Positions 24,477 to 32,609 of a stretch of 64,000 nucleotides of DNA are shown here, one piece after another (position 1 is the stretch's first letter; every line of letters begins with the position of its first letter). The notes under the pieces are model-generated. The model saw only the letters and a program-made list of their open reading frames with translations, was not told the DNA's origin and ran no database searches. Source of the DNA: Hymenobacter sp. BT559. Its GTDB lineage: Bacteria; Bacteroidota; Bacteroidia; Cytophagales; Hymenobacteraceae. Made by a program: the position numbers and the translations under genes. The stretch is from contig NZ_JAELXV010000004.1 of NCBI RefSeq assembly GCF_016427535.1, positions 310,001 to 374,000 of the forward strand, read 5' to 3'.

Positions 24477-25859
24477 ATGTCTTACCTCACCCACGCCAGC
24501 CGCGCCGAGGCCTTTACCCTCGACCACGAGCGCACCAGCTGGCACGACGAAACACTGTGGTTTGTGCGCCAAAAGCGCGACAAAGCGGTGTACGCCGTAC
24601 CCGAGTTTCAGGAGCTGCGCAACCTGGCTTCGGCCATAAAGGACCACACGCTGAGCCGGCTCGATGAGTACTTGGCGCAGTTTGAGGCCGCCGCGCAGGC
24701 CAATGGCGTGCGCGTGCACTGGGCCGCTAACGCGGCCGAGCACAACGCCATCGTGCTCGACATCATTCGGGCGCGCGGCGCTACTCGCGTGGTCAAGAGC
24801 AAGTCGATGCTGACTGAGGAATGCCACCTCAACCCCTATCTGATTAAGGAGGGCATCGAGGTGATTGACACCGACCTAGGCGAACGCATCATCCAGATGC
24901 GCGACGAGCCGCCGAGCCATATCGTGCTGCCGGCCATCCATTTGAAGAAGGAGGACGTGGGCGCCACGTTTTTCAAGCACCTAGGTACCGCCGAGGGCCT
25001 CACCGACCCGCAGCAGCTCACGGAGGCCGCCCGGCAGCACCTGCGCGCCAAGTTCCTGGCCGGCGAGGTGGCGCTGACGGGCGTCAACTTCGCCATCGCC
25101 GAAACGGGTTCGGTAGTGGTGTGCACCAATGAAGGCAACGCCGACCTAGGGGCGAGTTTGGCGCCAGTGCACGTGGCCAGCATGGGCATTGAGAAGCTAG
25201 TTCCGCGCCTGAGCGACCTAGGCGTTTTCACGCGACTGCTGGCGCGCAGCGCTACGGGCCAGCCCGTCACGACCTATACTTCGCACTATACAAAGCCGGT
25301 GGAGGGCCGCGAGATGCATATTATCATCGTGGATAATGGGCGCACGCAACAGCTCGGGCGGCCCGATTTTCGGGCTTCGCTCAAGTGCATTCGGTGCGGG
25401 GCGTGCATGAATACCTGCCCGGTGTACCGGCGCAGCGGTGGCCACAGCTACGACTTCACGGTGCCGGGCCCAATTGGCTCCATCCTCTCGCCCAACATCG
25501 ACCTCAAAAAGCACAGCACCCTGCCCTTCGCCAGCACGCTTTGCGGCTCGTGCACCGACGTGTGCCCCGTCAAAATCGACATCCACGTGCAGCTCTATAA
25601 GTGGCGGCAAATTGTGTCGGAAGCCAACCACCTGCCCACAGCCAAGAAACTGGGCCTGAAGTTTATGGGTCGGCTACTCGCCAGCCCTACCGCTTTCAAA
25701 GTCAGCGGTATGCTGGGCAGAAAAGGTCTGCGCCTCCTCCCCTACGGCCTCACCCACAACAAAACCGTCAACGCCTGGGCCATTGCCCGCGAACTGCCCG
25801 AGCCGCCCAAGCAGAGCTTCCGCGAGTGGTACGCCCAGCAAGCCCAACCCGCCACATGA
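24477..25859 (+). CDS. lutB: LutB/YkgF-type iron-sulfur lactate oxidation subunit
   Basis: A 460-residue protein. The N-terminal two thirds is the LUD domain (VKSKSMLTEECHLNPYL, IVLPAIHLKKEDVG, FAIAETGSVVVCTNEGNADL). Near residue 300 come two ferredoxin-like clusters, CIRCGACMNTCPVYRR and LCGSCTDVCPVKIDIH, each with CxxCxxCxxxCP spacing. The stop codon overlaps the lutC start (ATGA), so translation is coupled. It is the central subunit of the lactate oxidase complex. Confidence 0.93.
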   Translation: MSYLTHASRAEAFTLDHERTSWHDETLWFVRQKRDKAVYAVPEFQELRNLASAIKDHTLSRLDEYLAQFEAAAQANGVRVHWAANAAEHNAIVLDIIRARGATRVVKSKSMLTEECHLNPYLIKEGIEVIDTDLGERIIQMRDEPPSHIVLPAIHLKKEDVGATFFKHLGTAEGLTDPQQLTEAARQHLRAKFLAGEVALTGVNFAIAETGSVVVCTNEGNADLGASLAPVHVASMGIEKLVPRLSDLGVFTRLLARSATGQPVTTYTSHYTKPVEGREMHIIIVDNGRTQQLGRPDFRASLKCIRCGACMNTCPVYRRSGGHSYDFTVPGPIGSILSPNIDLKKHSTLPFASTLCGSCTDVCPVKIDIHVQLYKWRQIVSEANHLPTAKKLGLKFMGRLLASPTAFKVSGMLGRKGLRLLPYGLTHNKTVNAWAIARELPEPPKQSFREWYAQQAQPAT

Positions 25860-26425
25860 GCACCGCCCGCGACCGCATCTTGGCCGCCGCCCGCGCCAAC
25901 AAACCCGCCGAAACGCCCCTGCCCACCGTACCCGACTTTTGGGGCGATAATTCGCTGGAGCGCTTCAGCACCGTGCTTGCCAGCATTGGCGGCGAAGTAG
26001 CACAGCTGGCTTCACTGAGTGACCTAGAAACTACTGTGCATAAGCTCTGGCCCGAGGCGAAGCTCATCGCCTCGTCGCTCTTCACACCGACCCTGCGCAT
26101 CGACCAGCACACGCCCACCGACGTGCTGGCCGACGTAGACCTAGCCGTGCTGCCCGTCGAATTAGGTGTAGCTGAAAACGGCGCCGTGTGGCTGCCCGAA
26201 GCGAATATGCTGCACCGTGCCCTGCCCACCGTGACGCAGCACCTAGCCCTGGTGCTCGATGAGCGCTGCCTCGTAGCCACTATGCACCAAGCCTACGCCC
26301 GGCTGCCCGATGGTCCCGGCGGCTATGGCATGTTCGTCGCCGGCCCTTCTAAAACGGCTGACATTGAGCAGTCGCTAGTGATTGGGGCGCACGGCGCGCG
26401 GAGCTTAGTCGTGCTGGTTTATTAA
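25856..26425 (+). CDS. lutC: LutC/YkgG-type LUD-domain protein
   Basis: A 189-residue single LUD-domain protein. Recognisable parts are VDLAVLPVELGVAENGAVWLP, ALVLDERCLVATMHQAY and MFVAGPSKTADIEQSLVIGAHGARSLVVLVY, the last being highly conserved in LutC. The open frame extends far upstream inside lutB, but the ATG at 25856 in the ATGA overlap starts the protein (MSTARDRILAAARANK). It is the third subunit of the predicted L-lactate oxidation complex. Confidence 0.92.
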   Translation: MSTARDRILAAARANKPAETPLPTVPDFWGDNSLERFSTVLASIGGEVAQLASLSDLETTVHKLWPEAKLIASSLFTPTLRIDQHTPTDVLADVDLAVLPVELGVAENGAVWLPEANMLHRALPTVTQHLALVLDERCLVATMHQAYARLPDGPGGYGMFVAGPSKTADIEQSLVIGAHGARSLVVLVY

Positions 26426-26461
26426 GACCTAGGTATTCCAACTATCAGTACTTGAAAGCCT

Positions 26462-26560
26462 AAAACCGGCTGTCATGCTGAGTTTGCCAAAGAATCTCTA
26501 TCACTTCATTCAATGGTGCGGTAGAGATGCTTCGGCAAACTCAGTATGACAGCCGGTTTT
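26462..26560. repeat. GTCATGCTGAG-type inverted repeat and bidirectional terminator
   Basis: 39-nt arms (26462-26500 and 26522-26560) begin AAAACCGGCTGTCATGCTGA, have a few mismatches, and end in a T-run. The element sits between the convergent lutC and Gfo/Idh genes. It is related to the repeat at 32491. Confidence 0.8.
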
Positions 26561-26582
26561 TCTTGGAAGCTAAAAAGCCGGC

Positions 26583-27803
26583 CTAGGTCAGGTTATACTC
26601 AGGCTGCCACTTCTCGATGGTGTGGTTGTAGATGGCCTTATTGGCCAGGTGAACGGTGCACGCCGCCCGGGCGCCGGTAAAGACGTTGGAGTCGGGCAGC
26701 TTTTTCTCGTTTACGGCGCGGTAGAAATCGCTTAGCGCGTACCAGGAGCCATCTTTCAGAGGCTCGGCGCCAGTCGTAATCGGGATGCCACCATCCTTGT
26801 TCCACGTGATTTTGGTGGCGCCCGTTACACCGTCTACGGTGCCGTACTGCTTTAGCGTGTCCTTCTCGGGGTAGTACACGCCCTCATCGACGAGCAGCGA
26901 AATAGTGCCCTTGGTGCCCTTGAGCTTGAAGAGGTAGCCGTCGCGGGCATTGCCGCAGGTGGCACCGAAGTTGCCCACGATGCCTTCTTTGGCGTAGCGC
27001 GCCATCACCTGCACGTTGTCGTAGGTTTCGCGGCCGTCTTTGTAGTAGTCGATGCCACCCGTGCCAAACACCTCGTCGGCGTGGGTGTCGAAGGCCCAAT
27101 TGATGAAGTCCATTTGGTGCGAGAGCAGTTCGGCCGCCAAGCCGCCCGAGTACTCGCGGTACATGCGCCAGTTGATTTTGCGCTCCAGGCTAGGCTCGGG
27201 CACGGGGCGGCGCCAGCTGCCATTGCGGTCCCAGCGGCAGTCTATCTGCGTCACCTTCCCTAGGTAGCCCTGCTTAATCATTTCTTTCACACGGTAGTAC
27301 AGCGGCGAATAGCGGTACTGGTGGCCCACCTGCAAGGTTTGGTTGGGCCGCAGCTGCGCCAGCCGCACGAGTTCCAGGGCCTGCGGAATGTCGTAGGTCA
27401 TGGTCTTTTCCAAATACACCTGCTTGCCGGCGGCCAACGCGTCTTTGGCTACCTGAAAATGCAGATTCAGCGGCACCGAGATAATAACAGCATCCACAGT
27501 GCGCGCATCGAGCAAGGCGTGGTAGTCGGTGTAGGTTTTGGCCTTGGCGCCCGACCCAATTTTCTGCGCCGCTGCTAGCCGGAAAGGCAGGTCGTCGCAC
27601 AGTGCTACCACCTCAAACTTATCGGTCAGCTCCTGCAATATCTTGAGCAACCCCGTGCCGCGGTCGCCGCAGCCGATGATACCGATTCTGAGTTTGCTCG
27701 CCGCCACTGGCGCCACAAAAGCGGCCGCGAGCTCTTGGTGCAGCAGCAGCCCGCTGGTCAGCAAACTTGTTTTCTTGAGGAAATCTCGTCTTGGAAAGTC
27801 CAT
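26583..27803 (-). CDS. Tat-exported Gfo/Idh/MocA-family oxidoreductase with a flavinylation-like motif
   Basis: A 406-residue protein. Residues 1-30 carry a twin-arginine signal (FPRRDFLKKTSLL). A Rossmann domain follows (KLRIGIIGCGDRGTGLLKIL, VYLEKTMTYDIPQA), then the Gfo/Idh C-terminal domain with GHQYRYSPLYYRVKEMI and GGLAAELLSHQMDFINWAF. Residues 324-330 read DGVTGAT (26834-26814), an exact match to the D-x-x-(S/T)-G-A-T sequence modified by ApbE flavin transferases. The ApbE gene immediately upstream overlaps this start codon (TAATG). That the protein is covalently flavinylated is my inference; its reaction is unknown. Confidence 0.85.
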   Translation of the reverse strand: MDFPRRDFLKKTSLLTSGLLLHQELAAAFVAPVAASKLRIGIIGCGDRGTGLLKILQELTDKFEVVALCDDLPFRLAAAQKIGSGAKAKTYTDYHALLDARTVDAVIISVPLNLHFQVAKDALAAGKQVYLEKTMTYDIPQALELVRLAQLRPNQTLQVGHQYRYSPLYYRVKEMIKQGYLGKVTQIDCRWDRNGSWRRPVPEPSLERKINWRMYREYSGGLAAELLSHQMDFINWAFDTHADEVFGTGGIDYYKDGRETYDNVQVMARYAKEGIVGNFGATCGNARDGYLFKLKGTKGTISLLVDEGVYYPEKDTLKQYGTVDGVTGATKITWNKDGGIPITTGAEPLKDGSWYALSDFYRAVNEKKLPDSNVFTGARAACTVHLANKAIYNHTIEKWQPEYNLT

Positions 27804-28807
27804 TACTCGGGAGATAGGAGGCGTTGAAACCCCGGCGTGGCCGTGTCGGCAACGGTCCCGTCGGGGCGCTGATAAATCAAGTAAGCTTGCAGGCTAGCGT
27901 GGCGCTGCAAAAAAGCTAGCGCGTTGGCTAAGCCCATGCCCATTAGGGCGTTGTCGTAGGCGTCGGCGGTAAGCGCATCGGGGGCCACAACCGTTACGCT
28001 AATCAATTCGTTCTGAAAGGGGTAACCAGTCTTAGGGTCGATGAGGTGGGCGCTTTTCACAGCGCCCCAGCGCTTAAATTTACGGTAATTGCCCGAGGTA
28101 GTCACGCCGCCCTTTTCCAGCTGAATGACTTGCTGCATACTCGTAGGCGGCAAGTCACTGGTATCGGGCCGCTCAATGCCAATGCGCATCAGCTCGCGGC
28201 TCGGAAACTTCCGCCCCCGCACCCGGATTTCGCCGCCCAGCTCCACTAGGTAGTTGCGAATGTGGTGGCTTTCGAGCAGGGCCGCCAGCACATCCACGGT
28301 GTAGCCCTGGGCAATGCCATTGAGGTCGAGATGCACGGCGGGCTGGTCCTTCACCAGCGAGTCGCCGCGCAGGTGCAGCTTCTCGGACCCTACCCCTTTC
28401 AAAATGGCCTGAATAGCGGCCGCCGATGGGGGCGCCTCCGTGTGCTGAGTGCCGAAGCCCCAGGCACGCACCAGGGGCTCGACCGTAGCATCAAACCGCC
28501 CATCGGTATCCTGGTACACCTGCAACGCCTTGCGCACTACCACCTTTAGGTGCCGGTCGGCCACGACGCCCCTAGCCGCTGCATTAAACTGGTTAATCAA
28601 CGAGCCCGACTGGTAGAGCGATAGGGAAGCATCAATCTCCGCCAGCTTGCGGGACACATCCGCGCTCGTAACGGCACTATCGGCAGCGTAATAGGTTATG
28701 GCATACGTGGTACCCTGCGCATAGCCATTGAGTTGAAACGCCCGCAACGCAGCCTCCCTAGGGGGCAGCAGCCACAAGCCAAGCGCAAGAAAGAGGCTAT
28801 GCAACAC
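27803..28807 (-). CDS. ApbE-family FAD:protein FMN transferase
   Basis: A 334-residue exported enzyme that attaches FMN from FAD to Thr/Ser of target proteins. After a signal segment (LHSLFLALGLWLLPPREAA) the ApbE signatures appear in order: YAQGTTYAITYY, SLYQSGSLINQFN, DATVEPLVRAWGFG, LDLNGIAQGYTVD, LIDPKTGYP, and TADAYDNALMGMG with the metal-binding Asp. Its stop codon TAA overlaps the ATG of the Gfo/Idh gene by one base, so the two are translationally coupled. No NqrC/RnfG-type target is encoded nearby, which makes the downstream protein the obvious candidate substrate. Confidence 0.92.
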   Translation of the reverse strand: MLHSLFLALGLWLLPPREAALRAFQLNGYAQGTTYAITYYAADSAVTSADVSRKLAEIDASLSLYQSGSLINQFNAAARGVVADRHLKVVVRKALQVYQDTDGRFDATVEPLVRAWGFGTQHTEAPPSAAAIQAILKGVGSEKLHLRGDSLVKDQPAVHLDLNGIAQGYTVDVLAALLESHHIRNYLVELGGEIRVRGRKFPSRELMRIGIERPDTSDLPPTSMQQVIQLEKGGVTTSGNYRKFKRWGAVKSAHLIDPKTGYPFQNELISVTVVAPDALTADAYDNALMGMGLANALAFLQRHASLQAYLIYQRPDGTVADTATPGFQRLLSPE

Positions 28808-29194
28808 GACGAAGTTGAGAATGCTGAAATTTATTGGCCTGCTGAATACCTTAGTGGCGAGCTACCTAGCCCTGCAACGAGCTTATTTCAGTTCTATGAT
28901 GCGTGGACAAGTTACGCTTCGTCGCCACAACGAAACTGCCCTAGGTATGCTCAAGCCGACTGTACCTGCCAGTACGGCGCAGGAGAGTTCGAGCCAACTT
29001 TTTCCTCAGAATTGTACCAACTCTTTTCTTCGATAGGAATTCGCCTGTTTTGAGCGCTAACTACTGTGGAGCTTACGACTTAGCAGCAGCTTAATTACCT
29101 AGTAAGTGCCACAAATTCTAGCATACATTGCCACGCAACACGCGCGCAACGGCCGCCACGAATCAACACTAACCTCTCTTCCATTTCCCACCTA
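28808..29194. other. Intergenic region between divergent apbE and DUF6807 genes
   Basis: 387 bp that hold the operator-promoter at 28970-29014 and about 170 nt of predicted leader before 29195. A 73-codon open frame on the plus strand (28815-29036) overlaps the operator and has no recognisable features. No RNA structure stands out. Confidence 0.6.
28970..29014 (+). promoter_or_regulatory. Direct-repeat operator and -7 box upstream of the DUF6807 gene
   Basis: CAGTACGG-CG-CAGGAGAGT (28970-28988) is followed by CAGAATTG (29007-29014), G at position 35. Orientation matches the plus-strand gene at 29195, implying an unusually long leader of about 175 nt. Confidence 0.65.
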
Positions 29195-30259
29195 ATGACC
29201 ATTCCTATTCTTTCTAGCAGCGCCCTGCTTCTTGTGGCAGCTTGCTTTTCGGAGGTTGCGGCCCAGCCCTCCGAGCCCGTGCGCGTGACCAAAGACGCCA
29301 AGGCCAAAAAGATTGACGTGTATGTGGGCAAGCAATTGTTCACCAGCTTTCTGTATCCCGACTCGCTGGAAAAGCCGGTGCTCTACCCCTTGCGCGCCGC
29401 CAACGGCACCGTCGTGACTCGCAGCTTCCCGCTCGACTCCCGGTCCGGCGACCCCACCGACCACCCGCACCACATCGGCGCCTGGTTCAACTTCGAGAAC
29501 GTGAACGGGCTAGACTTTTGGAATAACTCATACGCCATTCCGAAAGAGAAAAAAGCCAACTACGGTTGGATTAAAACGGATAAGATTCTGAGCACCAGCA
29601 GCGGGCCCACCGGCACGCTCACCTACCACGCCAACTGGACCAACCAGCAAAATGAGGTGCTGCTGCAAGAAACCACCCGCTTCGAGTTTAGCGGCACCGG
29701 CCGGGCGCGCACCATCGACCGCGTCACGACCCTCAGAGCCGACCGCGACGTCACCTTCACCGATGCCAAAGACGGTCTGCTAGGTTTGCGCTTGGCTCAC
29801 GAGCTGCAAATGCCGAGCGACCAGGACCAAAAGTTTACCGACAGCAAAGGCATCGTGACGACGGTAAAAGCCGGTACCGACCACCTAGCCAGCGGTACCT
29901 ACCTCACCAGCGCCGGCAAGCGCGGCAACGACGCCTGGAGCACCCGCGGCGCCTGGTGCAAAGTCTACGGTAAAATGGGCGCCGACTCCGTCACGGTAGC
30001 TATCCTAGACTATCCCCAAAACCCGAACTATCCCACGTTCTGGCACGCGCGCGGCTATGGCTTGTTTGCCGCCAACCCCCTAGGTGAGAAGGTATTCACC
30101 AACGGCAAGTCGGCTAAAAACCTCCAGCTTAAGAAAGGCGAGTCGGTAACATTCCGCTACCGCATTCTGATTGACGAAGGAACCCAGACCCTCTCGACCC
30201 AGCAGCTAAACGAGGCCGCCGCCGCATTTGCCAAGAAGAGCCTAGCTACTGCTAAATAA
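29195..30259 (+). CDS. Exported DUF6807 (PmoA-like) family protein
   Basis: A 354-residue protein with an N-terminal signal peptide (LLLVAACFSEVAAQ). The conserved histidine-rich motif TDHPHHIGAWFNFENVNGLDFW and later FWHARGYGLFAANPLGEKVF identify the DUF6807 family, often annotated as methane oxygenase PmoA without evidence for that role. Members are frequent in Bacteroidota glycan loci and have a beta-sandwich fold reminiscent of aldose epimerases. Its operator-promoter at 28970 places it in the rhamnose/pectin regulon. I do not assign an enzymatic function. Confidence 0.85.
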   Translation: MTIPILSSSALLLVAACFSEVAAQPSEPVRVTKDAKAKKIDVYVGKQLFTSFLYPDSLEKPVLYPLRAANGTVVTRSFPLDSRSGDPTDHPHHIGAWFNFENVNGLDFWNNSYAIPKEKKANYGWIKTDKILSTSSGPTGTLTYHANWTNQQNEVLLQETTRFEFSGTGRARTIDRVTTLRADRDVTFTDAKDGLLGLRLAHELQMPSDQDQKFTDSKGIVTTVKAGTDHLASGTYLTSAGKRGNDAWSTRGAWCKVYGKMGADSVTVAILDYPQNPNYPTFWHARGYGLFAANPLGEKVFTNGKSAKNLQLKKGESVTFRYRILIDEGTQTLSTQQLNEAAAAFAKKSLATAK

Positions 30260-30305
30260 AAAGCTAGGCTCACTCCGAAATTAAGCAGAGATATAAAGAT
30301 GGGGC

Positions 30306-30334
30306 ATGCAGCGCGCAGCGAAGCATGACCCGTC
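30306..30334. repeat. Truncated GCATGCAGCGCGCAGCG repeat
   Basis: A short copy related to the arms of the element at 35479 (GCAGCGCGCAGCGAAGCATG) with imperfect self-complementarity. It lies 46 nt after the DUF6807 stop codon and may assist termination. Confidence 0.45.
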
Positions 30335-30372
30335 TTTTATAAAAAATTAGTTTAGGAACAAGTCTACTGACT

Positions 30373-30498
30373 GATGGCGCGGGCTCTGCCCCGTGCTGAC
30401 TATAGGCAGGCCTCTGACCTGCTTGCGATGGCGTGCGCTCTTCCGCTGCCAGCCAAAGGCCGGCGAAGTAACCGACATGGGGCATACCCCGCGCCATC
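30373..30498. repeat. Inverted repeat with 23-nt GATGGCGCGGG arms
   Basis: Arms at 30373-30395 and 30476-30498 match at 20 of 23 positions. The 80-nt interior contains a smaller GCAGG/CCTGC hairpin. Together with the terminator at 30526, it accounts for most of the 332-bp gap between convergent genes. Confidence 0.7.
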
Positions 30499-30525
30499 CA
30501 CGCCCATTTTTTACATAGTGAAGAC

Positions 30526-30558
30526 AAAAAAGAGGCCGCTCCCAGAGGAAGCGGCTTC
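30526..30558 (-). terminator. Intrinsic terminator of the GH28 transcription unit
   Basis: On the minus strand GAAGCCGCT pairs with AGCGGCCTC (one G-U pair) and is followed by TTTTTT, 34 nt after the GH28 stop codon. Confidence 0.75.
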
Positions 30559-30591
30559 TTCGCATTTATCCACTTTTCAAGAACCTAGGGC

Positions 30592-32019
30592 TCAAAATTT
30601 GATTTTTGAGCTATTCTGCACGGCGATGGGCTCTTCGTCCTGAGCCGTGATAGTTACGTTTTTAATTATCCAATCTTTGGCGTAGTTGAGGCCGCCGGCA
30701 GTGGCGGCGGTCATGGTCACGTTGTCGAGGGTCATGCCTTCGAGCAGCGAGTTGGGCTGGCCTTCGGCTGAGATGGCCGTCTTGGCGTTTTGCACCTTCA
30801 CGTTGCTAATCACCACGTCGCGGAAGTGCGGCAGGCCCTTTTCGGGGTCCACTTTGGTCAACATGGCTTTCCAGTGGGCGGGCAGCGTGGCTTCGGTGTA
30901 GCCCTCGGGCAGGGTCGAGTAGCTGTAGGCGGGGTTCCAGTTCATGGTGAGCAAAATGGCAGTACCCACACCGTCCATCTCAATGTTATCGACCCGGATA
31001 TCTTCGACCGTGCCGCCCCGGTTGAGGGCCGACTTGATGCGGATGCCCACCTTGGTACCCTTGGCCTTGAGGTTGCGGGCAATGACGTGGCGAATGCCGC
31101 CCGAGGTTTCAGAGCCGCAAGTGAAGAGTCCATCGCCGGCGCCGGCCACGCAGTTTTGAATGACGATGTACTCGGCGGGGCGGTTCACGCGCAGGCCGTC
31201 GGCATCGCGGCCCGCTTTCAGGCAAAAGTTGTCGTCGTTGCAGTCGATATCAGAATTCTGCACCAGCACATAGCTGCTCGAGTCGATGTCGATACCGTCG
31301 GTGCTGGGGCCGTGGCCGCCTAGGTTGTTGCGCACGGTGATGCCGTCCACGGTCACGTTCTTGGAGTACAGCACGTGTACCGTCCAGAAGCCCGAGCGCT
31401 GGAGCGTCACGCCTTTGATGGTAATGTTGCTCGAATTGGCCATTACTAATAGGCGCGGGCGCTTGGCGTCGTAGTCTACTATCCAGCGCAGGCCCTTCTT
31501 ATCGTAGTCTTTGCGCATGGCCCAGTAGCCATCCCAGAAGGGTTTGCCCTGGCCATCCACAGTGCCTTCGCCCGTGATAGCGACGTTGTCCTGGTCGAGA
31601 ATATTGATAAGGGCGGCGGGCCACACCATCTCGATGCCGGCCACGCGGGTCATGCGCTCGGGATAGTCCTTGAGGTCCTGGCTACCAAGCAGCGTTACGC
31701 CTTTATCTAGGTGCAGCTCCACGCCTTTTTTCAGGAATAGCGAGCCCGTGAGGTACTGGCCGGGGGCCAGCGTGACTACGCCGCCCTTTTTGGCCGCGGC
31801 GTCGATGACTTTCTGCAGCGCTTGCGTGTTCAGGGTTTTGCCATCGCCTACGGCGCCGTACTTGGTGGCGGCAAAAGTGGCTTTGGCGGTCGGCATCGTC
31901 TTGGCCCCTACCTGCTTGACCCAGGCGGGGTCGGCATTGGCGGCCGGGGCAGCGGGGTGCACAAAGGCACTCAGCACTAACAGCAATAGGGGGAGAACGC
32001 GGGTGGGAAAGAGTTTCAT
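30592..32019 (-). CDS. GH28-family glycoside hydrolase (polygalacturonase/rhamnogalacturonan hydrolase-like)
   Basis: A 475-residue exported right-handed beta-helix enzyme. After the signal peptide comes the pectinase start (KYGAVGDGKTLNTQALQKVIDAA). Active-site motifs are NSD at 255-257, DD at 262-263 (CNDDNFCLKAG) and RIK (GIRIKSALNRGG). The usual G-H-G is replaced by G-D-G around Asp296 (AGDGLFTCGSETSGG), so the catalytic neighbourhood differs from polygalacturonases and may reflect rhamnogalacturonan specificity. It is the last gene of the minus-strand cluster from 38780, after the mutarotase gene, and is followed by a terminator. Confidence 0.88.
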   Translation of the reverse strand: MKLFPTRVLPLLLLVLSAFVHPAAPAANADPAWVKQVGAKTMPTAKATFAATKYGAVGDGKTLNTQALQKVIDAAAKKGGVVTLAPGQYLTGSLFLKKGVELHLDKGVTLLGSQDLKDYPERMTRVAGIEMVWPAALINILDQDNVAITGEGTVDGQGKPFWDGYWAMRKDYDKKGLRWIVDYDAKRPRLLVMANSSNITIKGVTLQRSGFWTVHVLYSKNVTVDGITVRNNLGGHGPSTDGIDIDSSSYVLVQNSDIDCNDDNFCLKAGRDADGLRVNRPAEYIVIQNCVAGAGDGLFTCGSETSGGIRHVIARNLKAKGTKVGIRIKSALNRGGTVEDIRVDNIEMDGVGTAILLTMNWNPAYSYSTLPEGYTEATLPAHWKAMLTKVDPEKGLPHFRDVVISNVKVQNAKTAISAEGQPNSLLEGMTLDNVTMTAATAGGLNYAKDWIIKNVTITAQDEEPIAVQNSSKIKF

Positions 32020-32130
32020 CAGAGCAGATATTCGCCCCGCTAATTAGCGGGCCGGTAGTAGTTTCAAAGGTGCGGCCAGCGCGGCAAGCTACCTACCCGC
32101 ACTCACCTGCCGACGCGCATAATGTCCCGA

Positions 32131-32445
32131 TTACTCCTGGTGAAATACCCGCGCCAGGGTCGTCACCACCGGTGAGTTGTCAGGGTTAGTTTCCATCAGG
32201 TCAGCCATGTAGGCCCACCAGCGCTGCATCAGGGGCAAGCCCGGTAGCGCGTCGGCGGTGTGGCCCGGCAGGCGCTTTTGCACCCCAAAGAGTCGCCCGC
32301 TGGCCGCGTCCAGAAAGATGGAGTAGTCGCGGATGCCGGCCTCGTGCAGAGCGGCCGTTAGCTCGGGCCAGATTTCGTCGTGGCGGCGCTGGTATTCGGC
32401 CGCTACGCCCGGCTTGAGCTGCATGGTAAAGGCTATTTCTTCCAT
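32131..32445 (-). CDS. rhaM: L-rhamnose mutarotase
   Basis: A 104-residue protein, exactly the usual RhaM length. It interconverts the alpha and beta anomers of L-rhamnose in the cytoplasm. Diagnostic segments are FTMQLKPGVAAEYQRRHDEIWPEL, with the His of the active site, IRDYSIFLDAASGRLFG, and the tryptophan pair in MQRWWAYMADLM. It lies between GH106 and GH28 genes, with an inverted repeat upstream, and supports the assignment of the whole locus to rhamnose-containing glycans. Confidence 0.95.
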   Translation of the reverse strand: MEEIAFTMQLKPGVAAEYQRRHDEIWPELTAALHEAGIRDYSIFLDAASGRLFGVQKRLPGHTADALPGLPLMQRWWAYMADLMETNPDNSPVVTTLARVFHQE

Positions 32446-32490
32446 TGCTTATAAATCCTTATGAGTATCCAATTATCTACTTCTCCTCTT

Positions 32491-32579
32491 CATCTGTCAT
32501 GCTGAGCTTGCGAAGCATCTTCTCACGTCAAAGCAACCTAGCGTGAGAAGATGCTTCGCAAGCTCAGCATGACTAGATG
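32491..32579. repeat. GTCATGCTGAGC-type inverted repeat
   Basis: Arms of 37-38 nt at 32491-32527 and 32542-32579 (one indel) contain GTCATGCTGAGCTTGCGAAG. It is located between the GH106 and mutarotase genes. It is the same family as 26462-26560. Confidence 0.8.
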
Positions 32580-32609
32580 AACGAGTGAATACAGGAACCA
32601 GAAGCCGCT

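Noticed and set aside
28815..29036. 73-codon frame upstream of the DUF6807 gene
   Set aside because: It overlaps the operator-promoter, starts from a weak codon, and the product shows no motif or compositional similarity to real genes here.
32096..32119. Possible regulon operator upstream of the GH28 gene (ACTCACCTG at 32101)
   Set aside because: Only one half-site resembles the consensus, the second is poor, and TTTG falls at position 45 instead of 34-35. Too weak to list with the others.
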